A stretch of DNA of 64,000 nucleotides from an uncultured Pseudomonadales bacterium. Its GTDB lineage: Bacteria > Pseudomonadota > Gammaproteobacteria > Pseudomonadales > Balneatricaceae. The notes beneath the pieces are model-generated. The model saw only the letters and a list, made by a program, of their open reading frames with translations. It searched no databases and was not told where the DNA came from. Position 1 is the first letter of the stretch. Every line of letters starts with the position of its first letter. The translations under genes and the position numbers were made by a program. Location of the stretch: assembly GCA_938084925.1 (NCBI GenBank), contig CALKFY010000039.1, positions 29,070-93,069 of the forward strand. The letters run 5' to 3'. This document shows positions 7,878-17,831 of this stretch, piece by piece.

Positions 7878-10322
7878 CTATTGTACGTCATGCTTGATGC
7901 GACGCAAACGGGTGGCATTAAGCACCACAAATAGTGAGCTAAAGGACATGCCTGTAGCTGCACCCCAAGGTGGTACAAGGCCCATGGCAGCTAAGGGAAG
8001 TGCCACTAGGTTGTACAACAAAGCCCAGGCCAGGTTCTGTATCATAATACGGCGTGTGTGGCGGGCTTTTTTAATTAATACCGATATCAAGCCAAGATGG
8101 TCGCGTAACAATAGGGCAGGCGCACTAGCTTTGCTTAAATCTGTGCCCGAAGCCATGGCTAAAGAGGCGTTTGCTGCCGCCATAACGGGAGCATCGTTGA
8201 TGCCATCGCCAATCATCAGTACAGTTTTACCTTGTTTTTGTAGGTCTTGAATATAAGCTAGTTTTTGCGCAGGTGTTTGGGCAGCACGCCAGTCATCCAT
8301 GCCTAGAGCTTGAGCGAGTTCCGCAACATTGTCTTGATGATCACCTGAGAGGATAGATAAATGCATACCTAGTTGTTTTAACTGTGGCATGACCTTGTGT
8401 AATTCCGGGCGTTTGGCGTCGCTGATATGGAACCAGGCCAAGGCTTGCTGTTCGCTGCCGAGTAACAACCATACACCTTCACCAGCTGGGCGTTCGGGTT
8501 TTGACCAGTCACCAAGTTGCTGGACAAATTCGGGTTTGCCAATGCGTACTTGGGTTTGTTGTTCTGGCCAATAGGCGCTTAAGCCCTGTGAGGGGTGGTT
8601 AGTGATCTCGTCAAGCTGTAGGTCACTAGCGTCTAGGTGGCGAAAGGCACGGCTAATTGGGTGTTCTGATTGCTGTTCTAAGCAGGCGCCGATAAGTTTG
8701 CACTGTTGTTCTGCAACATCCCCGATAGCCACAGTGTTATGCAAGGCCATAGCGCCGGTTGTCAGCGTGCCGGTCTTATCAAATACAACAGTGTCTACCT
8801 TGGCAATCTCTTCGAGGGAATCCTCACGAGTCATGAGTATGCCTTGGCGGCGTAAACTAGCAGTAGCTACGGCTGTGGCTGTTGGTGCGGCTAGGGATAA
8901 GGCACAAGGGCAGGTGATGACCAATACCGACAGGGTTATCCAAAAGGCCTTGTCAGGGTCGATAAAGTACCAGCTCGTATAAACACTGGCGGAAATAACC
9001 AGTACCGCGAGTACGAAATAATGGGCAACCTGATCAGCGCTTTTAGACAGCTTGGGTCTAAAACTGTGGGCTTGCTGCACCATGCTTAGTATTTGTTGCA
9101 GGCGGCTATCGTCTTGAGTTTTGGTGACCTGCATAGTTAAACTGCTAGAGACGTTGACGGTACCAGCCGTGAGTGGGTCGCCTTGATGCTTTTCAACGGG
9201 CATAAATTCGCCCGTAAGAGCGGCTTCGTTGATGCTACTAGAACCTTGCTGCAGGATGCCATCGGCAGGAATGGTGGCCCCTGGCAAAACACGAATCAGG
9301 TCGCCAGCTTCTAGCTTGGTGACAGCAATTTGTTGGATTCCATTGTCATCAGTGAGGCGATCACAGACGGGGGGTAGTAGCTGATGTAGTTCATTACCGG
9401 CATGGCCAGCATGATAGCGCGCAGTAGATTCAACAAAGCGTCCTAATAGCAGCAAAAAAGTAAACATGGTGACTGAGTCGTAATAGACTTCACCAGTTTG
9501 CATCACTGTTGCCCAGATACTGGCAATATAAGCAGCGCCAATAGCTAAGGAAACTGGAACATCCATAACTAGGTGGCGATTTTTTAGGGCTCGATAGGCA
9601 GCCTTGAAAAAAGGCACAGCAGAATAAAGTACAACGGGGGTGGTGAGTACTAAGGCGGCCCAGCGCATGAAGTACATGTAGTTCACTTCCATACCTTGTG
9701 CCATACCAGCATACATGCCAAAAGACAGCATCATTACCTGCATAGCGCCGAGGCCGGCGACGCCGAGACGGAAAATCATCTGGAGTTTGTCTTTGGCTTT
9801 ACGCTGTGCGGCTACGCTGGCTTGGTAAGGCCCAGGTTGATAGCCAATGGCGTCAATAGCCGCCATGATTTGGCTAAGCTGTATTTGCTCATTGTCCCAG
9901 TGCACATAAGCTCGCTGGGTGGTAAGGTTGACGTTAAAGTGCAATACGCCAGTTTGTTTGCTCACGTGTTGATTAAGCAGCCATACACAGGCAGCGCAGG
10001 TTAGGCCATCGATGACCAGCTCTGTTTCTCGTTCAGGGCCTTGTTTGGTGCGTACAAAGGCGCTCTGCACGTCGCCATCGTCATAGGCTTGCCAGTGGCT
10101 CGCATCGTTGACTTCGATATTAATATTGGCGGGTAGACTAGGGCCGGCACCGCGGCTCACCTCGCGGTGACGATAATAATCGGCCAAACCTTGGTCAATA
10201 ATGGTGTTGGCAACGGTTTGGCAGCCAATGCAGCACACAGCATGCTCAATGCCGTCCAAGGTCACCTGATAACTAGCGTCAGGTGACACAGAGTCATTGC
10301 AATGAAAACAATCTATGGACAT
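7878..10322 (-). CDS. ccoI: Copper-transporting P1B-type ATPase CcoI (FixI)
   Basis: Exports copper to the periplasmic side for cbb3 oxidase assembly. The 814-aa protein starts with a cysteine-rich segment (CFHCNDSV, CCIGC) typical of FixI-type pumps. It then has an HMA domain with CAAC near residue 110, the TCPCAL metal-binding motif in the membrane, the phosphorylation site DKTGTLT and the hinge GDGINDAP. About eight transmembrane segments can be seen. It begins 4 nt after ccoH ends. CopA-type detoxification pumps are similar, but the N-terminal cysteines and the ccoH/ccoS neighbours settle the assignment. Confidence 0.95.
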   Translation of the reverse strand: MSIDCFHCNDSVSPDASYQVTLDGIEHAVCCIGCQTVANTIIDQGLADYYRHREVSRGAGPSLPANINIEVNDASHWQAYDDGDVQSAFVRTKQGPERETELVIDGLTCAACVWLLNQHVSKQTGVLHFNVNLTTQRAYVHWDNEQIQLSQIMAAIDAIGYQPGPYQASVAAQRKAKDKLQMIFRLGVAGLGAMQVMMLSFGMYAGMAQGMEVNYMYFMRWAALVLTTPVVLYSAVPFFKAAYRALKNRHLVMDVPVSLAIGAAYIASIWATVMQTGEVYYDSVTMFTFLLLLGRFVESTARYHAGHAGNELHQLLPPVCDRLTDDNGIQQIAVTKLEAGDLIRVLPGATIPADGILQQGSSSINEAALTGEFMPVEKHQGDPLTAGTVNVSSSLTMQVTKTQDDSRLQQILSMVQQAHSFRPKLSKSADQVAHYFVLAVLVISASVYTSWYFIDPDKAFWITLSVLVITCPCALSLAAPTATAVATASLRRQGILMTREDSLEEIAKVDTVVFDKTGTLTTGAMALHNTVAIGDVAEQQCKLIGACLEQQSEHPISRAFRHLDASDLQLDEITNHPSQGLSAYWPEQQTQVRIGKPEFVQQLGDWSKPERPAGEGVWLLLGSEQQALAWFHISDAKRPELHKVMPQLKQLGMHLSILSGDHQDNVAELAQALGMDDWRAAQTPAQKLAYIQDLQKQGKTVLMIGDGINDAPVMAAANASLAMASGTDLSKASAPALLLRDHLGLISVLIKKARHTRRIMIQNLAWALLYNLVALPLAAMGLVPPWGAATGMSFSSLFVVLNATRLRRIKHDVQ

Positions 10323-10326
10323 AGAT

Positions 10327-10848
10327 TTACTGGTTAGGAGCGAAGACGATGTTAGCAGGCCAGGGCGTGCTGACTTCTGTCATCATACGCCAGCTATTGG
10401 CCTGATCCATCAGATGAAGGTAACGACGGCCTTCAATTCCTTTGCTTAGGGTGCCGTAGTAGTTGCCATCTGGACGTTTAGCTAGGATCAAATCTTGGTC
10501 CCAATTTTCCATTGTGGGGTGAATAACCTGTAGCATCAATTGTGGATCAAGGAACTCGTTAGTGGCGTTTAGGGTTAACCTAAGGTCGCCTGTTACAGGG
10601 TCAATAACTAGCCCACCTTGTAAGCCTAAAATGGCAGCTTGGCGCAGACGGCTATTGTCGATATTGAAGCTCTTGGCTGATTTGGCGTAGTCGCCTTTGA
10701 CCATGCCATCAAACGTCACTACAGACAGATAAGCGTAGCTAGTACCAAAGATGAATACGGCGATTAGGGGCGTTAACAGAAACCATAACCAAGGTTGACG
10801 GTACCAAGGACGGTTGGCTTCGGTGTTAGCATTGGCGGTGCTGGGCAT
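10327..10848 (-). CDS. ccoH: cbb3 oxidase assembly protein CcoH (FixH)
   Basis: FixH-family protein of 173 aa with one N-terminal transmembrane helix (WLWFLLTPLIAVFIFGTSYAYL, about residues 20-41) and a periplasmic beta-rich domain. In characterised systems CcoH stabilises the maturing oxidase. The usual neighbours (ccoG upstream, 11-nt gap; ccoI downstream, 4-nt gap) make the assignment secure despite the weak conservation of the family. GGAG-like bases precede the ATG at 10848. Confidence 0.9.
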   Translation of the reverse strand: MPSTANANTEANRPWYRQPWLWFLLTPLIAVFIFGTSYAYLSVVTFDGMVKGDYAKSAKSFNIDNSRLRQAAILGLQGGLVIDPVTGDLRLTLNATNEFLDPQLMLQVIHPTMENWDQDLILAKRPDGNYYGTLSKGIEGRRYLHLMDQANSWRMMTEVSTPWPANIVFAPNQ

Positions 10849-10859
10849 GGTTACTCCAA

Positions 10860-12272
10860 TTATAAAACTTGATCGGCAGGAGCTAGGAAACGAGATTCCT
10901 GTTCCATTTGAATGGATTTGTCATCAACTGATTTTACATCAAATGTGATGTCAGTTTTAGGGCTCTCGAGATCATCCGTGTGAATACGGATACGTAACAT
11001 CTCTTCGATGGTAGCGTTTGGTGCAATTTGCAGTCGTTGTTTACCAAGGTATTCGTAGTTTTCTACGTCGTTAAGATCAACACTTATGGTAATGCCTGCT
11101 TGACTCTTGTTAGAGACCTTAAGGTGGTAGGTGTTTTCAATAATGCCCTCACCTAAATCCCGGAATAAAGTCTGTCGATCGCGAATAAGGTCAACTTCGA
11201 TAGGTACACGGGCGAATAACTGCATGCCTATATAGGTGGTGATAGCCAGTACTGCCACGCCATAACCGATAAAGCGTGGGCGTAGTAGATGATAGGTTTG
11301 GCCTTCGAGTACATTTTCCGTAGCGTAGCGCACCAACCCTTTTGGTTTACCTAAACGTTCCATTACTTCGTTACAACCATCAATACAGGCAGCACAAGAG
11401 ATGCATTCATATTGCAGACCATCACGGATATCTATGCCGACAGGGCATACGGCCACACACACGCCACAATCGACACAATCGCCTAGGTCGTCCTCGATAG
11501 CCTGCTTGCGGGAGCCTTTTCCACGAGGTTCGCCACGGGCTTCATCATAGGTGACGATTAAGGTGTCTGGGTCAAACATAACACTTTGGAAGCGCGCATA
11601 AGGACACATGTGTTTACACACTTGCTCGCGCATATAGCCGGAGTTTAGGTAAGTGGCCACGGTGAAGAACAGTAACCACCAGGATTCCCAAGGGCCAAAT
11701 TCCATGGTGGAGAACTTGCCAAGTAGCTCTTGGATCGGTGTAAAGTAGCCGACAAAAGTGATAGCCGTGGCAATTGATATCGTCCCCCAAAGGCTGTGTT
11801 TTACAAATTTTTTGCGAAACTTGGTAAGGCTCATGGGCTTGCTGTCTAGCTTCTTGCGCTCATTACGGCTACCCTCGGCAAACTCTTCGGCCCACATAAA
11901 GAAGTAGGTCCATACAGTTTGGAAGCAGGCATAGCCACACCAAGCGCGACCCGCAAAGACGGTGACAAAGAAAAGCACAAAGGCAAACAAAATCAACAAG
12001 CCGCTCAAAAGGGCAAAGTCTTGTGGCCAAAAGGTCAGAAAGAAAACGTGGAATTGTCGCGCAGGTAAATCAAATAGTACCGCCTGACGATCATCCCAGC
12101 TTAACCAAGGTGTGAGGTAATACATCAACAGCAGTCCCCAAGCGCTGATGTTGCGTACGTTACGATAAATGCCTTTGTAGGCCCTAACGTAGATGCGTTC
12201 ACTCTTTTCGTACAGCTCTACGACCTGTTTTTTTGGTGGGCTGTCGACTTGCTTAGTGGGAATCTTGTCCAT
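10860..12272 (-). CDS. ccoG: cbb3 accessory ferredoxin-like protein CcoG (RdxA/FixG)
   Basis: Membrane iron-sulfur protein, reported in other bacteria to reduce copper for cbb3 oxidase. It has several transmembrane helices, a polyferredoxin region with two 4Fe-4S motifs (CVDCGVCVAVCP and CISCAACIDGC), and a C-terminal Ig-like FixG domain. I place the start at ATG 12272 (MDKIPTKQ, 470 aa): the only Shine-Dalgarno-like GCAGG stands six bases before it, whereas the ATG at 12278 would abut that motif and the TTG at 12296 has none. First gene of ccoGHIS, behind a strong terminator. Confidence 0.93.
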   Translation of the reverse strand: MDKIPTKQVDSPPKKQVVELYEKSERIYVRAYKGIYRNVRNISAWGLLLMYYLTPWLSWDDRQAVLFDLPARQFHVFFLTFWPQDFALLSGLLILFAFVLFFVTVFAGRAWCGYACFQTVWTYFFMWAEEFAEGSRNERKKLDSKPMSLTKFRKKFVKHSLWGTISIATAITFVGYFTPIQELLGKFSTMEFGPWESWWLLFFTVATYLNSGYMREQVCKHMCPYARFQSVMFDPDTLIVTYDEARGEPRGKGSRKQAIEDDLGDCVDCGVCVAVCPVGIDIRDGLQYECISCAACIDGCNEVMERLGKPKGLVRYATENVLEGQTYHLLRPRFIGYGVAVLAITTYIGMQLFARVPIEVDLIRDRQTLFRDLGEGIIENTYHLKVSNKSQAGITISVDLNDVENYEYLGKQRLQIAPNATIEEMLRIRIHTDDLESPKTDITFDVKSVDDKSIQMEQESRFLAPADQVL

Positions 12273-12307
12273 GTTCATCCTGCAAAACAGTATCAATTTA
12301 TAAATCT

Positions 12308-12359
12308 AACAATTAAAAAAGCGGACTCAGAGAGTACTGAATCCGCTTTTTTAATTGTT
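12308..12359. terminator. Bidirectional terminator between ccoP and ccoG
   Basis: An 18-bp perfect stem (12308-12325 with 12342-12359) has a GCGGA/TCCGC base and an A-tract/T-tract on opposite sides, so it can terminate in either direction. TCAG/CTGA adds four inner pairs. It separates ccoNOQP from ccoGHIS, implying that ccoG has its own promoter within the about 35 bases upstream of its start or depends on readthrough. Confidence 0.85.
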
Positions 12360-12406
12360 ATGACGCGGTAGAGTAGGGGCTTTGCTAAGCAAGGCCCCTA
12401 TTGTCA

Positions 12407-13291
12407 TTAGTTAGACAGACTGTAAACGTAGCCAGAGATCAGGTGGATCTTGTCTTCACTCAACAAGGCACCGTGTGCAGGCATGACACCGTTACGACCC
12501 TGGCGAATGGAGTGAGCTACCTTTTCAAAACTGCTGCCGTACAACCAAGTGTTGTCTGTTAGATTAGGTGCACCAAGCATTTGGTTACCTTTACCATCAA
12601 CCCCGTGGCAGGCAACACACATGGCCTGATAAGTCGTCTTGCCTTGGGCTGTTGCCTTGGCATCAACTTCTTGGCCACTCAAACTCAAGACATAAGATGT
12701 CACGTTACGAACGCCGTCTTCACCAATGATGGGGCCCCAAGGTGGCATGGCACCGGTACGACCATTGGTGATAGAAGCCTTGATAGTTTCACCCGCACCA
12801 CCGTACAACCAATCACTGTCAGAAAGGTTAGGGAAACCATAAGCACCGGCGCCACCTTGACCGTGACATACAGCACAGTTGTTGTTGAACATACGCTGAC
12901 CCATTAGACGGGCATCGTCATTACCGGCAATTTCCTCAACACCTAAATTGGTGAACTGAGCAAACACTGGCTTGTAGTGTTCGTCAGCATGGGCCATTTC
13001 TTCTTCCCACTGGTTGTAGCTGGTCCAGTTCAGGTAGCCCTTATAGGTGCCAAGACCTGGATAGAGGAACAGATAAACGACACCGAAAACAATGGTGATC
13101 ATGAACATGTTGAACCACCAGCGCGGTAGTGGGTTATCCAGTTCTTCAATGCCGTCAAAGGCATGGTCCATGGTTTCAGTGGTGGTTTCTTTAAACACTT
13201 CGCTTTTGCGAGTGCGCAATACTAAGATCAAACAGCCTAGGATTACCGCAATGGTAATAGCTGAGATCCAGAAGCTCCAAAAACTAGTCAT
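12407..13291 (-). CDS. ccoP: cbb3 cytochrome oxidase subunit III, di-heme cytochrome c CcoP
   Basis: Membrane-anchored cytochrome of 294 aa that passes electrons to CcoO/CcoN. Two N-terminal hydrophobic helices (about residues 4-25 and 60-78) precede two cytochrome c domains with heme motifs CAVCH (139-143) and CVACH (225-229). The ORF-track start at 13396 is too long. ATG 13291 has GGAG nine bases upstream and gives the usual MTSFWS beginning, and it overlaps the end of ccoQ by 8 nt. It is the last gene of ccoNOQP. Confidence 0.96.
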   Translation of the reverse strand: MTSFWSFWISAITIAVILGCLILVLRTRKSEVFKETTTETMDHAFDGIEELDNPLPRWWFNMFMITIVFGVVYLFLYPGLGTYKGYLNWTSYNQWEEEMAHADEHYKPVFAQFTNLGVEEIAGNDDARLMGQRMFNNNCAVCHGQGGAGAYGFPNLSDSDWLYGGAGETIKASITNGRTGAMPPWGPIIGEDGVRNVTSYVLSLSGQEVDAKATAQGKTTYQAMCVACHGVDGKGNQMLGAPNLTDNTWLYGSSFEKVAHSIRQGRNGVMPAHGALLSEDKIHLISGYVYSLSN

Positions 13292-13460
13292 GTTTGATGT
13301 CTCCGTTTTTTTCCTTGGCCTGCTCTTCGTCAGCGAAAGGCAGGTTTGCGGCTTCATCGAAGCCTTTTGTACGTCGTGGACTGAGAACCCATGCATAGAG
13401 CCCGATAAAGGTTATCAGCATGATGACTACTATGTATGGGCCGTAGCTATCGTAGGACAT
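13284..13460 (-). CDS. ccoQ: cbb3 oxidase subunit CcoQ (missing from the ORF track)
   Basis: A 58-codon gene found by translating the gap between ccoO and ccoP. The protein starts MSYDSYGPYIVV, has one transmembrane helix (about residues 9-26), then a short basic RRTKGFDEAANLPF stretch and a charged tail. This is the CcoQ layout, a small single-span subunit that stabilises the CcoNOP complex. It begins two bases after the ccoO stop codon and overlaps ccoP by 8 nt, so translation is probably coupled. It falls below the length cut-off of the supplied track. Confidence 0.92.
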   Translation of the reverse strand: MSYDSYGPYIVVIMLITFIGLYAWVLSPRRTKGFDEAANLPFADEEQAKEKNGDIKHD

Positions 13461-13462
13461 AA

Positions 13463-14074
13463 TTAACGCCTGTTAGACATCACAGTGCCTAGCTGTTGAA
13501 GGTAGGCAACCAGAGCAGTAATCTCGGTCTTACCTTGCACTTCAGCTTCAGCATTAGCAATGGCTTCGTCGGTAAATGGAACACCTACCATACGCAGGGC
13601 TTCCATCTTCTTCGGAGTGACTTCGCCATCTAGCTTATCGCTAAACAACCAAGGATAAGAAGGCATGATGGACTCTGGTACAACGTCACGAGGGTTATAC
13701 AAGTGGGCCCGGTGCCAGTCGTCAGAATAACGGCCGCCTACGCGAGCCAAATCTGGACCAGTACGCTTGGAGCCCCAAAGGAATGGGTGGTCGTAAACGA
13801 ATTCTCCGGCAACAGAGTAATGACCGTAGCGCTCAGTTTCGGCACGGAACGGACGAATCTGCTGAGTGTGACAGACGTTACAGCCTTCTCGAATATAAAT
13901 ATCGCGACCTTCAAGTTCCAGAGGGGTTAGTACTCGTAGGCCTTCAACAGGTACGGTAGTTTCCTTTTGGAAAAATAAGGGAACGATTTCTGCTAGACCA
14001 CCACCGCTAATGACGATGACGATCAATAGAATCATCAGACTGATGTTCTTTTCAATGGTTTCGTGTTTGATCAT
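13463..14074 (-). CDS. ccoO: cbb3 cytochrome oxidase subunit II, mono-heme cytochrome c CcoO
   Basis: Membrane-anchored mono-heme cytochrome of 203 aa. An N-terminal helix ([23 protein letters not shown]) is followed by the heme motif CNVCH (65-69) and the characteristic [35 protein letters not shown] region. Length is standard. It lies between ccoN (12-nt gap) and ccoQ (2-nt gap). Confidence 0.97.
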   Translation of the reverse strand: MIKHETIEKNISLMILLIVIVISGGGLAEIVPLFFQKETTVPVEGLRVLTPLELEGRDIYIREGCNVCHTQQIRPFRAETERYGHYSVAGEFVYDHPFLWGSKRTGPDLARVGGRYSDDWHRAHLYNPRDVVPESIMPSYPWLFSDKLDGEVTPKKMEALRMVGVPFTDEAIANAEAEVQGKTEITALVAYLQQLGTVMSNRR

Positions 14075-14086
14075 GATGGCGATTCC

Positions 14087-15508
14087 TTATGCAGCAGATG
14101 AAGCAGCGGCCGGAGCAGTAGAATTACTACGTACGGTCTGCCATGTGTTGTAAGCCATAACCAGCATGCCGGTTAGGAAGAAAGTACCACCGATAACACG
14201 TACCAGGTAGCCCATGTAACTGGCTTCTAGTGCTTCAACGAAGCTATAAGTCAGCGTGCCGTCTTGGTTTACTGCGCGCCACATTAAGCCCTGTAGAATA
14301 CCGTTAACCCACATAGCAGCGATGTATAAAACAACGCCAATAGTGGCTAGCCAAAAGTGCGTGTTGATCAGCTTCACGCTATACATAGAGGCTTTGCCCC
14401 ATAGCTTGGGCAGCATGTGATAAATGGCACCAATTGAAATCATGGCAACCCAGCCCAAAGCACCGGCATGTACATGACCTATGGTCCAGTCAGTGTTGTG
14501 AGATAACGCGTTAACTGTCTTGATTGACATCATTGGGCCTTCAAAGGTGGCCATGCCGTAGAATGACAAAGATACTACCAAGAAGCGTAATACAGGGTCG
14601 GTGCGTAGTTTGTGCCATGCGCCAGACAAGGTCATCATGCCGTTGATCATGCCGCCCCAAGATGGTGCTAGTAGAATCAGGGACATAACCATACCTACAG
14701 ATTGGGTCCAGTCAGGTAGAGCTGAATAATGCAAGTGGTGGGCGCCAGCCCACATGTAGGTAGCGATCAAAGCCCAGAAGTGTACTACCGATAAACGGTA
14801 GGAATAGATTGGGCGTTCGGCTTGTTTAGGTACGAAGTAGTACATCATGCCCAAGAAACCGGCAGTTAGGAAGAAGCCTACGGCATTGTGACCGTACCAC
14901 CACTGCACCATGGCATCCACTGTACCAGCATAGGCAGAGTAGGACTTGGTTAAGGTTACTGGAATGGCAGCACTATTGACAAGGTGCAATACGGCAACGG
15001 TGATGATGAAGGCCATGAAGAACCAGTTGCCCACATAAATGTGGGAAGTCTTACGCTTAGCTACCGTGCCAAGGAAGACAATAGCGTAGGAAACCCATAC
15101 CAAGGTGATCAAAATATCGATTGGCCATTCTAGTTCAGCGTATTCCTTGGAAGACGTGATACCCATAGGTAGGGTGATGGCTGCCAATACGATGACCAGT
15201 TGCCAGCCCCAGAAAGTAAATTTCACTAGTGGTTCTGCAAACAGGCGCACCTGACAGGTGCGCTGTACTATATAGTAGGAGGTGGCGAACAAAGCGCTAC
15301 CGCCAAAAGCGAAGATTACTGCGTTGGTGTGCAGTGGGCGCAAGCGACCGAAGCTCAACCAGGCGGTATCGAAGTTAAGGGCAGGCCAGACCAATTCAGC
15401 AGCGATCCAGACACCGACGGTCATGCCGACGATACCCCAGATAACTGTCATAATTGCAAACTGGCGCACGACCTTATAGTTATAAGTGTCGGGAGTAGTT
15501 TCACTCAT
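14087..15508 (-). CDS. ccoN: cbb3 cytochrome oxidase subunit I CcoN
   Basis: Catalytic subunit of the high-affinity C-type heme-copper oxidase, 473 aa, with about twelve transmembrane helices. It shows the expected histidine landmarks: an early [12 protein letters not shown] heme ligand, [13 protein letters not shown] for CuB and its cross-linked Tyr region, [13 protein letters not shown], and the late [15 protein letters not shown] histidines. It is first in ccoNOQP. I looked for an FNR/ANR box (TTGAT-N4-ATCAA) in the 362-bp upstream spacer and did not find one. Confidence 0.97.
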   Translation of the reverse strand: MSETTPDTYNYKVVRQFAIMTVIWGIVGMTVGVWIAAELVWPALNFDTAWLSFGRLRPLHTNAVIFAFGGSALFATSYYIVQRTCQVRLFAEPLVKFTFWGWQLVIVLAAITLPMGITSSKEYAELEWPIDILITLVWVSYAIVFLGTVAKRKTSHIYVGNWFFMAFIITVAVLHLVNSAAIPVTLTKSYSAYAGTVDAMVQWWYGHNAVGFFLTAGFLGMMYYFVPKQAERPIYSYRLSVVHFWALIATYMWAGAHHLHYSALPDWTQSVGMVMSLILLAPSWGGMINGMMTLSGAWHKLRTDPVLRFLVVSLSFYGMATFEGPMMSIKTVNALSHNTDWTIGHVHAGALGWVAMISIGAIYHMLPKLWGKASMYSVKLINTHFWLATIGVVLYIAAMWVNGILQGLMWRAVNQDGTLTYSFVEALEASYMGYLVRVIGGTFFLTGMLVMAYNTWQTVRSNSTAPAAASSAA

Positions 15509-15870
15509 AGTAGTTTCTCATCAAGTGCTAAAAAAATAATAAAAGTCCCTTGTACCAATTTACTGAGCTGGCACTAAGGACCTTTTAGTTATTGTAGCTC
15601 TAGCTTTTAAGTTAGAGCTTGCCCTTTTATGTGGGCGAATTTACGCGGAGAATTATCCTTTAAAAAGGCGCACTATTCAATCTGAATGGTGGTTAAATTC
15701 CCGGTATAAATCAAAAATATAGCTCACATATATCGAATCGTTATTTTCTTATGCCAATTTTATGGCTTTTGGTTTTGATTCGTACCCTAGGATTGGGGTA
15801 GGCTAGGTAAATCCTAAATCTTGCCTAGCTTCGTCAGTTTATCAGGAGCTCATTAACTAAGAAGTGACAT
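15509..15870. promoter_or_regulatory. Divergent promoter region of ccoNOQP and the hydrolase gene
   Basis: This 362-bp spacer carries no gene. It contains a hairpin at 15596-15619 (AGCTCTAGCT / AGTTAGAGCT, ten pairs including one wobble, TTTA loop), which would lie in the 5' leader of ccoN, and a small palindrome ATTCAATCTGAAT at 15675-15687. AT-rich stretches suit promoters on both strands, but I cannot assign -35/-10 elements. No full FNR/ANR site is visible. Confidence 0.4.
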
Positions 15871-16551
15871 ATGTCAATTCAGTACCTCTCTAGTCTTTTG
15901 CATTGCCATCAATCTACACTAGGGGATTATCTACAAGGTGGTAGTGGTGATCAACACGTTATTCTCGCCCATGGTTCAGGCGTGGGCATGCGCCACGATT
16001 TCATGCAGCGTCAAGCTGATGCTCTTATTAATCAAGGCTTTAAGGTGAGTTTATTTGAATATCAATATATGCAAACCATCACTGCTACCGGTAAGCGTCG
16101 TCCCCCGGCAAGAATGCCTGTGCTGCTGGAAGAGCATCGTGCTTGGTTGGCTGAGCTAGGGCAGGGTAAGTCAGTTTGGTTGATGGGCAAGTCTATGGGG
16201 GGGCGTTCATCTAGTTTATTGGCCCAAGACGGCGAATCAAAGTTGGTTTTAGGTTGGTGTGCCCTTGGTTACCCCTTTCACCCCCAAAAAAAACCGGATA
16301 ACTTGCGGGTTGAGCATCTCTTAACTAACGCTAGTCCAGGTTTGATTATACAAGGCACGAGGGATGCCTTGGGTAATCAAGAAGAAGTGGTCACATATCA
16401 AATTCCTAGATCTATTAAGGTGCATTGGCTGGCACATATGGATCATGGTTTTAATGCCTATAAACAAGCGCCTATAACTCAAGAGCAAGCGATTCAACAA
16501 AGCGCTGTTTGGTTTAAAGAATGGGTGTTGCAGCAAATTGAAGATGAATAA
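15871..16551 (+). CDS. Alpha/beta-hydrolase family protein (KANL3/Tex30-like)
   Basis: Protein of 226 aa with an alpha/beta-hydrolase fold. The oxyanion-loop motif AHGSGVGMRHDFM lies near residues 33-45, the nucleophile elbow MGKSMGGRSSSL at about 110 (Ser as nucleophile), and a late HMDHGFN segment supplies the likely catalytic histidine. This matches the COG3571 group of small predicted hydrolases; the substrate is unknown. It is divergent from ccoN and 68 nt upstream of tusA. Confidence 0.75.
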   Translation: MSIQYLSSLLHCHQSTLGDYLQGGSGDQHVILAHGSGVGMRHDFMQRQADALINQGFKVSLFEYQYMQTITATGKRRPPARMPVLLEEHRAWLAELGQGKSVWLMGKSMGGRSSSLLAQDGESKLVLGWCALGYPFHPQKKPDNLRVEHLLTNASPGLIIQGTRDALGNQEEVVTYQIPRSIKVHWLAHMDHGFNAYKQAPITQEQAIQQSAVWFKEWVLQQIEDE

Positions 16552-16619
16552 CGGTCGAAACCCTGATTGATTCGAGGTAAACTGCCGTCACTTTTCGAAA
16601 GCGCAACAGATATGACATC

Positions 16620-16859
16620 ATGACTTCTTCTTTGACTCCAGATCTCGTGCTAGATGCCGTGGGGCTTTTTTGCCCAGAGCCTGTGATGATGATGCACAGT
16701 AAAATTCGTGATATAGAATCAGGCCAGATCTTGCAAGTGTTGGCAACGGATCCCTCAACCAAAAGAGATATTCCTAAATTCTGTATTTTTTTGGGGCATG
16801 AGTTGCTGAGCCAGGTTGAAGAAGGCGAGCAGTACCATTACTTAATTCGCAAAGGCTAA
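16620..16859 (+). CDS. tusA: Sulfurtransferase TusA family protein
   Basis: Small sulfur carrier of 79 aa. It has the [14 protein letters not shown] motif with the catalytic cysteine in CPEP (about residue 19) and the [18 protein letters not shown] segment conserved in TusA, the carrier that relays persulfide sulfur for mnm5s2U34 tRNA thiolation. Length fits. Its TAA overlaps the stop codon of the convergent neighbour by three bases. Other TusA-like proteins (YeeD, YedF) exist, but the genome context does not suggest them. Confidence 0.88.
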   Translation: MTSSLTPDLVLDAVGLFCPEPVMMMHSKIRDIESGQILQVLATDPSTKRDIPKFCIFLGHELLSQVEEGEQYHYLIRKG

Positions 16860-17584
16860 GCTTCGGATGTGAAGCTATTCAACAGTTCTTGTAGATCTTG
16901 ATCGCTTTCTTTTAGCTTGACTGCTATGCGGTATTGAAAAAAACAACAAAAGTCATCGCTGTCTTCGCAAGGCATCAAGGCTGCGTCCCCTAGTAGAACT
17001 GGCCAGCGTTCAACTTCGTGCAGATTAATCACCATAGCTTGTACGCTACCATTACTCAACAAGCGCCAGCTAAACACTTCATTCATGCTAAAGCTTTTTA
17101 AATCATCATTTGAAAAAATCGCATGGGTACCACAGGTATCAGGCAGTTCCTGAATAATTACTTCTTCTGCACTCGGTTCAAAATGGAAATAATCTGCGGC
17201 TGACTGCAACTCTAGGCGTTTGTGTTCTGGGGCTGCCACTACAAGTTCATCTACTCCTGGGTCAAAATAACCGAGAAAGAAACCTGAGTCAGGGTGATTT
17301 AATTCTGTGCAGCGAATTAACTGATCAAACCATGGAATCATACCGTCAACAGAGCCATCGGCAAGTAATGCCCAAAATAGTATATTGACGCTATGCACTT
17401 GTTGGCCTGGTTGTGGAGTGCCATGAGTGTCGGCATAGAGTGCCTCGAAACCATCTAGCTCCGACGCGAGGCGGACTATCTGAGGTGTTTTCTCAGATGT
17501 GTATTGTTGGCCACTAAATAAGTCAATAACCTTACTTTCGGTGACATTTGTTGGCCCTGTGGAAGGTTTTCGTGAATTACTCAT
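16856..17584 (-). CDS. Conserved hypothetical protein
   Basis: I do not recognise this 242-aa acidic, cytoplasmic-looking protein. There is no signal peptide or membrane segment. Repeated aromatic/hydrophobic strands such as [21 protein letters not shown] and [17 protein letters not shown], each with a W-x-LL-x(1,2)-GSV core, hint at an internal duplication of a beta-rich unit. GAGTAGG-like bases precede the ATG at 17584. It converges on tusA with overlapping stop codons. Confidence 0.55.
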   Translation of the reverse strand: MSNSRKPSTGPTNVTESKVIDLFSGQQYTSEKTPQIVRLASELDGFEALYADTHGTPQPGQQVHSVNILFWALLADGSVDGMIPWFDQLIRCTELNHPDSGFFLGYFDPGVDELVVAAPEHKRLELQSAADYFHFEPSAEEVIIQELPDTCGTHAIFSNDDLKSFSMNEVFSWRLLSNGSVQAMVINLHEVERWPVLLGDAALMPCEDSDDFCCFFQYRIAVKLKESDQDLQELLNSFTSEA

Positions 17585-17831
17585 AACCTACTCCTGTCGT
17601 CAACTAAAGGGAAAAACTCAATGCTGATTTGACAATGGGTATCCACAGTATAGGCAGGGATATTAGAAAAACACAAGTTTCTGGTTCTGGAGAGAGCGCC
17701 CAAAATCGTCAAATAATACCTAATTAGTGGCTATTTGTTAGCGTTTTGGCGTTTCTAGTGTAGCTAGGCAGTTGTTTAATGGGTACAATTCGTTTGCCAA
17801 TGAAGGCAATGTTTTTTTGATGGACGTGTTG

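Noticed and set aside
7816-8250. 144-aa plus-strand ORF antisense to ccoI and ccoS
   Set aside because: Shadow of the highly conserved P-type ATPase frame; low-quality composition and no RBS.
13092-13466. 124-aa plus-strand ORF over ccoP/ccoQ/ccoO
   Set aside because: It is antisense to three well supported genes, including ccoQ.
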